In this document: piece after piece, positions 33,641-44,080 of the stretch
Position numbering within the stretch: position 1 is the first letter of the stretch
How the letters are laid out: the number at the start of each line of letters is the position of its first letter
DNA from: Sequoia sempervirens
Lineage: Eukaryota; Streptophyta; Pinopsida; Cupressales; Cupressaceae
Direction: 5' to 3'
NCBI GenBank assembly: GCA_007258455.2
Contig: VDFB02018455.1
Coordinates: 1 to 64,000 of the forward strand
Length of the DNA stretch: 64,000 nucleotides
Notes under the pieces: generated by a model
What the model was told of the DNA's origin: nothing
Database searches by the model: none
Seen by the model: only the letters and a program-made list of their open reading frames with translations
Made by a program: the position numbers and the translations under genes

Positions 33641-36324
33641 CACTCTCCCCTAGTCACCCAAGTGTTTTACTTTATTGTGTTCCTCTGGAAATATGTTATG
33701 GGGGTTGGTTTAGATTGTTGTTGAAAGGACTTATATTGATTTATGGTTTTATATTTGGTGTACTTTGTGGTCTTGTATGATCTCATTGATATTCGACTTA
33801 TGACCTTGTACCCTTATGGTACTGTGATATGATGTTATTGTATTGTTTAATTGTAATTTGGAATTGTATTATGTTTATTAATTCAGTTTGATTTGGAAGT
33901 GTTTCATGATCTTCCTTTGGTTACTTGTTTACTGGTCATTGCTTTGATTTATGTGATGAGATTTATGACTTTAAGTTATTATGTTGATTCTTGGATGTTG
34001 TTGATTATATCATTGTAATCCTTGAGTTTTATGATACTTTTGTATGACATTGAGTCTTGTGGTTCCTTTTTTGGATGTTCTTGGTTGAGGTCTCTTTCTT
34101 GTTAGCTCCTAGCACGGGGGGTGGGTCTTCGGACTCACGTGGTCGGGTGGAACATGCTAAGCACCCCATTGGGTCCCCAATCAAGGATCGAGAGGTGCGG
34201 ATTGGTGCTGTTGCAGCGGCTCCAGAGTTGTATTTGTCTTGGAGCCAGTTATGATACTGTGTATTCATCTATTCATTTGTATCATGATTCTTGTTGTATG
34301 GTTTCCGTTCATGTTGGAAACACTTTTGTATCATTGTACCTTTAGAACATTGTATTGTAATGTAATGTTAAATCTTGTATGGATATTGGATATGGTAGTT
34401 GTTATTCAATGTGTTAAGTTAATCATGTATATGTTGTATTTGCATAACCAGATGGTTTCTTATCAATGCTTTATCATGTATGTGTTATATTTGTTAATGT
34501 TTATATCTTTGGCTTTTATTCTTTATTGTTGTTGTGTGGATCTAAGTCACGTAATGACTCCTTGTGTACCCCAAGGGATGTATGAGTTAGTGAATTTATT
34601 TACATGAAATTTATGTCATGACTTAATGTGTATTACATGTATGTTATGTTAACTTAAAAAAAAAAATTGCCGTAATTATTGTTTACTTGTCCTTTGGGGT
34701 TTGCACGACGAGGCGTTACAACCAATATCATCCAAACAAAGAACACCAAGACTCAATGAGATACAATAATGACCAAAAAATACTAAGATAATTACAACTT
34801 CAATAACCCACTCAAAAACATAACACCATTAGGTCATAAAACATAACATCAACAAAATTCTATAACAACAATAAACCACTTCGAATCATAACAACAATAA
34901 ATCATTTTTGAAACATAACAAGAAATCACTTTCAAAATATTACAACAATAAGTCACAAAATATATCATGTCAATAAATCTCAAGTCATAATATCAATAGA
35001 TCACTTCTAGAGGTTACTAATAAAACAACTCAAGGGGAATGCTAGAGGAGAGTGTCATTGCATGGCCTTACATGGATTATCTAGAGAACCTATCACAAGG
35101 TGTCACCTCCATCTATGGTTATCCTGACTACCTATCTCAAGGCACCGCTCTATAAGGTGAGTCATGTAGAACCGTTAACCTCTCATGAAGATGAGGCAAT
35201 GATCATGCCAACCACGGCCCTCTCGGCCCACCTTTATTCTATGAAAGCCCTAATAAGCAAATGAGGCATCCATAATTATCTTATTAATGTTTAGCTACCC
35301 ACCCCCTAATTAATTAATTAGGTTATCACTTATTACTCTAACTCTAACATGGGTTATCCTAACAGCCCCTTTGTGTGCCAACGCCCACGTAGAGCCACTC
35401 TCCCTAGAAACCCAAAACATAAAAATCCAATTCCAAGGAGTTGTGCCGACAAGAACACTAAATCACAAATGGAACATTCACAAGGAAAAACCATCTCGCC
35501 AAAATCATAAATTTTAACACCCATAAAAATGGTACAACCCAACACAAACCCAAATCACAATTACGATCAACTTTTGACAAAGACCATATCAATGAAGAAT
35601 CAATAGGAAACATGATTACCCTCGCCTATGGAAGCCTAATAACTAAATAACCTCAACTCCCAAAGGAGGACAACATAATACTAAGGGTTCCCACTAAATT
35701 AAGTAACAAGGTTCATCAATAGAAACATAAATTCAAAGGAGAAATATATCGCAATCAACAAAGAAACATGAACATCGCAGTCAAGCATCACCCTAGAATA
35801 CAACATACTCCACCAAAAATTCAAATAAGATTACCATAAATCAAAAACAAGATCAACTCAAAAGAAAGTCACGTCAAGATATAACCATCAAATTATCCTA
35901 TAAACAACTAAAACTTCCAAGGCACAAATTCTTAAAGAACACCTTAAATAACCAACCACTCACAACTCAATAAAGCAACTCTAATAAGATCAACAACCAA
36001 AACTCAAATGAAACGACATTCATTATCCAAATCAATTAACCACCAAAATTAAATAACTTTACAACGTACCCCTATAAAATAATCAAGCATTTCATGATAA
36101 CATTCTCAAGTATGCTAAAAACTTATCCATAAAGAGAATTTACAAATCAACCATTAAATGATTATAAAGAGAAACGATATCCAAAAGACCATCCTGAATT
36201 GGAAACATTCTTTTACCATCACCATTTTAATACATATACGAGCATACACATTACAACTTAAAATATATTAAAATATGAGCAATATATTGCAACCTAAAAT
36301 ATGTTAAATACTTATTCCCTTACA

Positions 36325-36352
36325 TACACACACACACACACATATATATATA
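36325..36352. repeat. (CA)n(TA)n microsatellite in element A
   Basis: A run of CA repeats goes over into TA repeats. Confidence 0.9.
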
Positions 36353-37807
36353 AGTCGTAAGTAACCGAATATCAAAATTAATTCCACTCTCTTATCATTC
36401 ATCCTAACCACTAGACTCAATAAAATAACAAAATGCAACTTGACAACCAAAGTTAAATTACTTATTCAAAATTACTATAAAAAATATGAATGTAATAAAA
36501 TAATGAAAGACCTAACATTACTCAAACGATAGATTTTCTTTAATTTTCAAAGTCTAGATCATATACAAATTTTGCTTGTAATAGTTATATCCTTTTATTC
36601 TATGCTTCACCATCCTAAAATGACTATAAGAGTGAGACAAGGGGGTAGAGGTCAAATATCTTCCTTGATACATAACCTTCAAATAACCCCTTGATTGAGA
36701 TGATTTAAGGGTACAACTACTTTAAGTGATTAAACATGATTTTAAGAAGGTAACAAAAAAAAACAAATACTAAAGCATGCCCCCTTATTGAAGTTTTCCT
36801 AAATTTACAATATTATAAGAAATAGTTAGATCTAAATCAACTTATTGAGAACTACCATCCCACCGACCATCCGGTAAATATAAGTACTAACCCCCCAAGA
36901 AGTACGTTAAGTCTTAACTAGGAATTTAGAGATAAGATTCTTTTCGTACAAAGGAATCTAATTCAGCATTTTAGAGACCGATATTCTCATAAGCTTGTAA
37001 TTTTCTAAGAGTTGAAGATCTTCCAAAATACGTGAAAGAATCAAAGATATGTTATTCTTAATACATGACTCGGAAGAGAAAGCTACATTCAGTGTGGCTT
37101 AAGTTATAAGGAGAGACAAAAATCATCAATCGAATTAAGTTTTAAGTTGAAGGCAAGCCATAATCTGATAATAATACTTAAGATTTTGAACTAGAAGGAA
37201 AAATCAACCCACTAAGCAAGTTTCCATTTTTATGATTAGTTAGATACTATGCATGTCCGTAATGGAAGATTTTTCTATCTTCTTTTTTCTTTATCATTTT
37301 TTTTCTGATTTTAACTGATTGTTCTTTATTCAATTTGATAGTTTATTTCCTTTTTATGTATTTTTTGAACAATTATCCTCATAAAAATAATAGTATTATT
37401 ATTCATCATTAAAGATAATTTAGAATGATACTTTTTATAAAACTCATTAATTTATTTATTTAGTAATAAGCTATTTACTTTCCATTTTTCAATTGATTTT
37501 CTTGCTTTTATCTTCATTCACATTTAAGTACAAATTTTAATATTTTATCTACTTAGTATTTTCTCACTTTTAAATTTATTAATTGAATTTAATCATTAAA
37601 CAATAATTATTTTCATATTTACTTGTGGAAACATGTTATAACTTAAACCGCTTGATTTAATAGCTTAATCATTGAACCACAACGTGCCCCCTTCCTAACA
37701 ACATCATTTATTTAATTAAATAACCTAATAAACATATTTTAAATTCAAACAACCCAAATAAAATTAATCGTACCTCAAACAAGAGTCAAGCATGGAGGGT
37801 CACTACA

Positions 37808-37812
37808 CTTTT
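37808..37812. repeat. Target-site duplication of element A, right copy (CTTTT)
   Basis: It is identical to 27565-27569 and directly follows CACTACA. Confidence 0.92.
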
Positions 37813-39392
37813 ATTGAAGCATCTGTATGCTTTGCTATTAGTAGAATATCGAAGAAAAATTCCTTCATCACATCTAGCATCAAACTTTCCAAGATTTTCA
37901 TAATCTCTTTTAATATAACATCTGTTTCCAAATACCTTAAAATACTTCACGATAGGTGCCTTACCAGTCCATAACTCTAAAGGTGTCTTAGTGCTCTTGT
38001 ATCTGATCTAGAATCTATTAAGAACATAAACATTAGTATGTATCGCTTCTCTCCAGTACACATCCGGTACATTTGATTCTTTCATCATGGTTCTAGCAGC
38101 TTCCTGTATAGTCATGTTCTTCCTTTCAACTACTCCATTCTGCTGAGGGGTTCTCGGAGCAGAAAACTATCTTTTTATGCTAGGTTGTTCACATAATGCA
38201 TTAAATTTACCAGGAGTGAATTCTCCACCTCTATTAGATCTCAAACACTTTATTTTCAAATTTACTTCATTTTCCACTCTTTATTTGAATACCTTAAACC
38301 TATCCAGAGCCTAAGTATTTTCTCAAAGAAAAGTAACCCATGTCATTTGAGTATAGTCATCAATAAGCAACATGAAATACTTGTCACCATTCAAGCTTCC
38401 AGTCCTAGTTAGACCACAAAGATCAGTATGTCCATCAACTCCAACATTCTCGTAGTAGAGTACTATTTTCCCTTAAAGTTGCATCTTGTATGTTTCCCCA
38501 ATTGACAACTTCTACAAATAGCATTACTAGGTCTTGTGATTCTAGGAAGCCCTCAAAAAATCTCTTTTGCAAGTTGATCTTCACCAAGTTATCAAAATTC
38601 ACATGTCCCATTCTCTGGTGCCACAACCAAATTTCATTGATTTGAGATACAAGGAAATGACCATCAACTCTTTTCAACTAATAGATGTTTCCATGAGTTC
38701 TTCCAACAACAACAATATCTCCATTTCTAGATCCTTTTCTAATTTCATAGGTGTTATTTTGAAACACGAGTTTAAAACCATTGCTACACATCTAACCAAC
38801 ACTCAAAAGGTTATGCCTCAAACCCTTCACATAATATACATCATCAGCACTATGCACTCCACAAGACTAATTGAACCTTTCCCACAAATCTTAGGTTTTG
38901 AATCATCACCGAACATAACTAAACCACCATCATATTTCTCAAGCTTAGCGAACTTACTCTTATCTCTAGTCATGTGATTAGAACATCCACTATGAATTAC
39001 CTAGTAGTCTTCATCCTATCTTGCATGAAATGCAGTAACCAAAGTACCTTCCATGATATTCTTCTTACTCTTTGGACCTTTCTTGCTTACACATTTTCCA
39101 AGGTTAGTGGATATAGATTTACTTTCCAAAGCTAAGAATAAGCATTTACTATCATCAACCTCATTCTCAAATTCATCATCAAAAATTCTTGCTTCTTCTT
39201 TAACATAGTACAACTTCTTATATCTCTTATCCTTCCTATCCTTATCCTTATAATCCTTATTCTTCTTATGTACAACTCTATTCAGACATATTGAAACATA
39301 ATAACCAATATTACCACAACTAAAGCATTTAAAGGGAAACATACCTTTATACTTTCTGGTTCCTTTCTTCAACTTCCTGGTAAATAGGCGCA
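37808..39392 (-). pseudogene. Copia gag zinc knuckle, protease and integrase of element E
   Basis: On minus from 39392: a CCHC zinc knuckle CFSCGNIGYYVSIC (about 39335-39294) in which the His is Tyr, then a Lys/Asp-rich stretch. The protease site VIHSGCSNHMT (about 38998-38966) has His for the catalytic Asp. The gag-pre-integrase block LWHQRMGHVNFDNL lies at about 38625-38584. In the integrase core, HTDLCG (about 38432-38415) keeps the first Asp, LRSNRGGEF (about 38248-38222) has Asn for the second Asp, and PQQNGVVERKN (about 38156-38124) keeps the Glu. The tail ends in CFNK at 37808 and continues beyond A at 27569. Enzyme centres are lost in at least two domains. The N-terminal half of gag is deleted. 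Confidence 0.88.
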
Positions 39393-40893
39393 GGACAACT
39401 GAGAGGGGGGGTGAATCAGTTGTCACACAATTCAAAGTTGAAACTTCAACACGTATTAATTCCACAACCACACTATTTTGTTATTAAGTAAGAGCATGAA
39501 AGACAAATAATAGAAAGTAAATCAACATAATGAACGCTAGATTTTTACGTGGAAAACCTAATGAGGGAAAAACCATGGTGAGGGTTAACTCACAATATAA
39601 AATATTATAAAACAAAGGCTCACTGCCAAGGGCTCACTACCTAGAAGAGGACTCATTGTCCAAGTACAAAGGCTCATTGCCTACAAAAAGGACTCACTGT
39701 CCAACAGAGAGTCTCACTGCCTATAGATACAAAAGAGAACAAAAAGATCCACCACAACAATTAATGCACATTTGCAAGATTATAGAAACCCTTATGTCAC
39801 TTTCTTTAACACAATGAAGAATTGCTATCACAACTCACACACACACACTTCTGCTCTTATGATTTGTGGCTCACTTTTGTCACTTTGCATCACACTATCA
39901 TACAACTCTTCATAATTCAACTTGCTTTTATATCATTCTCAACCTTAGAAACTTTCTCCAAGGTCAGCCACAAAAACCTCATTTCATAAATTCAAAATAG
40001 GTCGGCAACTCAAAATTCCCACAGTGGAAAGGAATAAGAGTGGACCAATAAAAATATTTTTCAAGATAATATGTCAAAACAACCACATGCTTCCTTAATT
40101 AAATTTTATTCTTTGAATGAATTGTAAACACCAGGTTGACCAAACCTAATGAAAACACAAATAAACATTGATGTACATGCTTCCCAATCAAAAGATGACA
40201 CGTGGATTCCACAACACGCTTCATTAAGCACAATAATACACCTCAAAATCTTCCAGATACATCCGCTGCAAATGTAACACACAAGTCAATCATTGAACAC
40301 CTTTCACCAGTCCACCCAGATTGTATAAAATCATACTGAATTACTGAAACATGACTTCCAGATCACCAATCTTCAAACTGAAACAACAGAGAAATGTGGA
40401 GCAAAACTATTTCTCCTAGTCCACAGAAGATCAACTCAACCAAAACAGTTCACACACTAGTGAACATAGCTTTCACACACCATCACACCAAAAGATGAAA
40501 CTTAGAATATATCATCATGAGATCATAATTAACAAACCTTCAGATCCACACAAACATAGGATCAACACAAAAGAAATGCGGAGCACATACTGAAGCACAT
40601 TCTAAACACTTTCATCATTTTGACTTCTCTTCTTTATTTAATTTTCTCAAAAGCACTTGGAAACTTATCAAACCAACACATCTGCAACTCTATAAAGGTG
40701 TTGTTTCCCACCTCTACTACTCTTTATGATACACTATTGTTCTATTGGATTAGGGCCCTTCCCTGCTTATATTGTCAAAAATATCTCAACAAGCATCTCA
40801 ACTATACATGTACAATCTACAACATACTGAATTGTGTTGACATCAATGACAACATTAATGACAATACCACCAACCTTGCTCATACAAGCAACA
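39393..40893 (-). repeat. 5' LTR of element E, 3' tip deleted
   Basis: It aligns with 23941-25422. On minus it starts TGTTGCTTG at 40893 and stops at GTTGTCC, about 15 bases short of the LTR end seen in the other copy. It is then followed directly by gag sequence, so the tip, primer site and gag start were removed together. It holds a segment at about 40698-40785 that the other LTR lacks. Confidence 0.9.
39614..39726. repeat. Short tandem repeats in E 5' LTR, one unit more than the 3' LTR
   Basis: It is the same GGCTCACTGCC / GGACTCACTGTCC array as at 24162-24260, with an extra 'AAGGGCTCACTACC' unit. Confidence 0.85.
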
Positions 40894-40898
40894 TCTAG
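40894..40898. repeat. Target-site duplication of element E, right copy (TCTAG)
   Basis: It is identical to 23921-23925. Confidence 0.85.
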
Positions 40899-41181
40899 AA
40901 ATATATTTATAACCCTTAAATTCATGTCATGAGCTATCTTTTACATGCAAACTACTTGGATCATATTTTGATACCATTATATTAGAAACCATTTATGGTT
41001 TTTCGTATTAAAATTTTCTATAAATTGGAGCTTGGAGTAGGAGGTAGCACAAGTTGTTTTGTAGGTTGTAGTATTAATGAAATGTTACAAGTTAGAAAGA
41101 TAAGACATATTGGTGTGATTTTTTAGGATAAATACTAGCTTTGAGTATCTTTGGGTGTGGAATTTTTACCTACAAGGGTTT
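40899..41181. other. Short non-coding host segment between E and D
   Basis: It joins to 23925 on the left (after removal of E) and to 52791 on the right (after removal of D). No domain or known repeat is recognised. Its last five bases (GGTTT) are the left target duplication of D. Confidence 0.6.
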
Positions 41182-41369
41182 TGTTGCCTAATTTTCACCC
41201 TCAGGCTCAATCAAGCAAGGAAAATTGTGTTTAATAGGTTCGAGAAGGCCAAATGGAACATTCATCCTAGGGAAAAAGTCATGAATCTGATGCTAGGTCA
41301 CTGGGAACTCAGTGAAGAAGTCTGCCTTGTTCAGGTTCGGCATGAAATCTTCTAAGGATAGAGTCGCCA

Positions 41370-42720
41370 AAACCCCAGGAATGTCACGGCGAGTGGGATT
41401 CACCTACAGGTCCCTATCGGCAAGACACCGATCATCGTCCCGGCGACAAAAGGATATTCATTTCAGCAAAAGTTCTTTTCCTCAATGAGAAGTCCTAGTA
41501 AGGAGGTAAGGTCTCACCGTTGGTGTTGATGACTTTGGTATAGCTCTTAGTGATAGATGAATACTTCGAAGTAAGTCCCAACACTCGGTGTGATGTCTTA
41601 GCAAAACTAGCATGTCTCACCGATGGTGCTTTATGTTGAAGCCTTCGGCATGGCATTTTGAGCTCGCTAAGAGGTCTCGGCGACTCGAGAATGTCTCGGC
41701 GACAAAGGATGGAGGTGGTGTCAGTAGGAAGTCTTGCCGATCAAGCAGGCTCTCCCCGAACTCAAGTGAACTTTCGGCGAAGCAGGGAGACTTTGATATA
41801 GGGTCTCAGCGATAAAGAAGTCTCAGTGACACGAGGAAGCTCACTAAGAGAAAAGTGATCTCGCCAAGACATTTCACCGATGGGGTGAACTCTTCCCAAA
41901 GTGGAGTGGTCTCGGCCAAGGAAAGCAGTTTCGCCATGATGTCTTGGCAAAGGCATAATGTCTCCCCAACCCAAGAGAAAGTAGCTCATCACCGAGAGTT
42001 AAGGAGCCCGGTGGAATGGAAAAGTTTGGCGTGAGTCCCAGAAACAAACAGGTAGTCTGGCTGAAAAATGAGAGTTCAGGGAGACTAGTGTGCTCGGCCA
42101 ATATAAGGGTTTGGCCAATGGGCATGTGTCTTGCCAAAACAAAAAGGGGAGCTCAGTGGAATAAAATGTCTTGGGGTGACATCAATTAAGTCACACCGAA
42201 GGAAATGTGGAGCTCGGCAGAGTAAAGTGATTTTGGGGAGACTCAGAAAGGAGGTCTTACATTCAATAAGATGTCTTCCCGACTTGATGTGGTCTCAACG
42301 AATAGAAGAGAGCTCAGGCAGACAGGGGGAGTTTGCTATGAAGTCTCAACGACTGCGTGAAGTCTCACCGACCAGAAAGTAAAGACCTCACCGAAAGAGC
42401 TTGACATCAGCATAAGGTCTTGCCGATATAAGGATGTCTGGCTGACAGAAGGAAAGGAGCTCAGTGGTATGATAAAGGAGGAGTCATCAGCAAAGGTCTA
42501 GCCGAATGCAGAAGGCCTCCCCAAAATGGATGCCTTCGCCAAAGAATAGGGATTTTGTCATGATGTCTCAGCAACAGAATTGTATCTTCCCGATGGCTTT
42601 AGTGATATCGACATGAATTGTGGGCTCGACAAGACTCTCATCGACTGTTGCATATTGTGCTAATAGTTTTAGAGGACATAATCACATTGCCGAGACACTT
42701 TTAGTGTCTCGCTGAGATGC
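41370..42720. repeat. Quasi-periodic TCTCGGCGA-type words in D LTR
   Basis: Throughout this stretch, words such as CTCGGCGA, CTCGCCGA, TCACCGA, TTGCCGA and TCAGCGA recur every 20-35 bp, often after GTCT or before GAAG/AAG. Many look like CG-to-TG or CG-to-CA decayed forms of one core. The same pattern is present at 50390-51735 in the other LTR. The spacing varies, so it is not a simple tandem array. Confidence 0.7.
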
Positions 42721-43098
42721 AATTCTTTTCAAAAGAGTTTTAACCACCTATAGAGTCTACGTGGAGTAGGCTCAACCAATCAGAGAAAGCCAAAGCAAGC
42801 CGTGGTAGCGGAACCAAGTGCCAGGAGAAGGTGATTAACAGAAGGAAAAGAAACATGAGTTCAGGAGCATTCAAAGCAGCTCGACTGAGGGGAATTCAAA
42901 GAGGGACACGATACCAGGAAGTGAATGCCGTGGTTGCAGAAAGATCAAGAAGGTTTCCTCTAAAGGCAAGCTTTCTTCACCAACAAAGGCAGCATGGACA
43001 AACAAGGTGCAACATTAAATTCAATAAAAAGATCTAAGGAAAGATCTATCCCGAGGCCTGATATTTTTTGTAAGCCCTAAGGGGCCGACACAGTTTGA

Positions 43099-43107
43099 TA
43101 TATAAGG
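43099..43107 (+). promoter_or_regulatory. TATA box in D 5' LTR
   Basis: TATATAAGG lies about 610 bp from the LTR end and is also present in the 3' LTR at 52115-52123. It is the best candidate for the element's promoter; transcription would start about 30 bp downstream, in the TTTTTTGCC text. Confidence 0.65.
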
Positions 43108-43718
43108 CATTTTTTGCCTTTTTGTAAATAGTTCTGAATATACACTGAAGAGTTAGTGATTTCTATCAATCCTTTCTCGACGAAATGTATATTTTTTTGT
43201 AACTCAACTGAAATCTGGAATGCAAAATAGAGTTCACCTTGAAAACAAGTACTAATTCTCTTACCACTCTCATTTCTATATGTTAGCTTATGTGTGTATT
43301 TCTTTAACAGTGTTTTTCTAAATCTATATTCATAACACCAAAGCTATGAAGTTTGTTCCTTCCTTCTTGAGATATGTATGTAGATCAAACCCATCAAGAG
43401 TGATGCATAAGTCTAACGGGGTTATGTTGAGTAAGTAAAACAACTACAGTCTAGTTTCCCCAGTGTGTTTGCATCTTGTTTTCTTTTCCTTATTTCTTAT
43501 CAACTCAGTGTATCACCATAGTGTTAGCTTTATTTTATGCATTATCCTTCTCCCTTTCCCTTCAAAGAATCAGTAGTTCAGGTGATATGCAAAGGAAGTT
43601 GGCCTTCTTCGGAGGTTGACCTTTGCTTACAAGAAACCCACATCTTTGGAGGTCTTCCAATGTTACACTGAGGTGTTGAACATTAGGCTCAACAAGGGTG
43701 CAATTTCACGTGATAGCA

Positions 43719-43742
43719 GTTTCTGGCACACCCGATGGGACT
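43719..43742 (+). other. Primer-binding-like site of element D
   Basis: TTTCTGGCACACC followed by CGATGGGACT begins one base after the LTR end. The TGG fits the CCA end of a tRNA. It is nearly the same text as on minus at 19830 in element R. Confidence 0.65.
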
Positions 43743-44080
43743 AAAATTAGATTGAACTATTGGTTTAGTATGTGACCAGCTACTCCCAGACTTTATAGAA
43801 GTCATTTGGCATACTTGGTGACTCCACAAGGAAGAAGAACTCCATAAATTAGTGCCTTCTATAGTTTATGAGAAAAGTTCAGACAAGGAGTAGCTCAGGT
43901 CCTTTCGAATATTTGCAGCTGTTACCACCAAGAAGAAAAGGCAGAGCAATAGGAAGGCCAGAAACAACAATTATCTATTCTAGATGAACTCAATCCACTC
44001 CTCCATCTGTGGGATCACACATTGTTGTTTCGTCTTTATTTTCATTTACAGTACCAGCAAATCCTCCTTAGCCACCTCCA
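43743..44080 (+). other. Leader of element D
   Basis: Untranslated stretch between primer site and gag. No open frame or repeat is recognised. Confidence 0.6.

Larger units (their letters stand above)
28319..34720 (+). mobile_element. Solo-LTR-like element 'B' nested in A, opposite orientation
   Basis: It runs from TGTAGTGCCC (28319) to GAGGCGTTACA (34720), flanked by ACCAT (28314-28318) and ACCAA (34721-34725). The C copy at 53.7 kb reads AACCAAG at this point, which supports ACCAA as the original site. Its right 1.7 kb, reverse-complemented, matches A from its TGTAAYGCCCC end. Its left 500 bp match the other end of A in the block TTAATGATTAAATTCAATTA. It is about 2.5 kb longer than A, the extra lying around 28.9-31.5 kb. 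No gag-pol is seen. A TATA-like box lies at about 28792-28803. Confidence 0.78.
27570..37807 (-). mobile_element. Solo-LTR-like element 'A' inside E, itself split by element B
   Basis: It is bounded by TGTAATGCCCC and GTCACTACA and by a perfect CTTTT duplication. Without B it is about 3.8 kb. No second copy of its ends occurs inside and no gag or pol motif is visible, so it is most likely a solo LTR of a long-LTR family, or a non-autonomous element of that kind. The strand is tentative: in the related element B, reading from the TGTAGTG end, a TATA-like TATAAATAAGGG appears about 475 bp in. If that is the promoter, A is on minus. The family recurs as B and C. Confidence 0.8.
23926..40893 (-). 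mobile_element. Ty1/copia retrotransposon 'E', split by element A
   Basis: On minus the order is 5' LTR (40893-39393), zinc knuckle, protease, integrase, then element A, then reverse transcriptase and RNase H, polypurine tract (25434-25423) and 3' LTR (25422-23926). Integrase before RT is the copia order. The ends are TGTT...AACA with a perfect 5-bp TCTAG duplication. Without A and B the element is about 6.7 kb. The tip of the 5' LTR, the primer site and the N-terminal gag are missing in one deletion at 39392/39393. Many stops and lost catalytic residues show that it is dead. Confidence 0.9.
41182..43718 (+). repeat. 5' LTR of element D
   Basis: It is 2537 bp, from TGTTGCCTAATTTTCACCC to GTGATAGCA. 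It matches 50196-52785 over the whole length with scattered substitutions, many of them C/T or G/A. The right copy has an additional short duplication near 52260-52330 ('AAAACAAGTACTAATGCTCT'). Confidence 0.94.

Noticed and set aside
34029..34607. Frames in the right part of element B
   Set aside because: They overlap on both strands in a non-coding LTR-type sequence that has no conserved frame in copies A and C.
27570..37807. Element A as a CACTA DNA transposon because of CACTACA at its end
   Set aside because: CACTA would have to stand at the outer ends as CACTA...TAGTG with a 3-bp duplication. Here the ends are TGTA...TACA with a 5-bp duplication, as for LTR elements.
41155..41355. Open frame at the left edge of D (and 50157-50432 at the right LTR)
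   Set aside because: They lie in the LTRs, are interrupted at different places in the two copies and contain no domain.
41370..42720. CRISPR-like array from recurring TCTCGGCGA words
   Set aside because: Words are short, variable and unevenly spaced, lie inside plant LTRs and are duplicated in the other LTR; there are no constant repeats or spacers and no cas genes.
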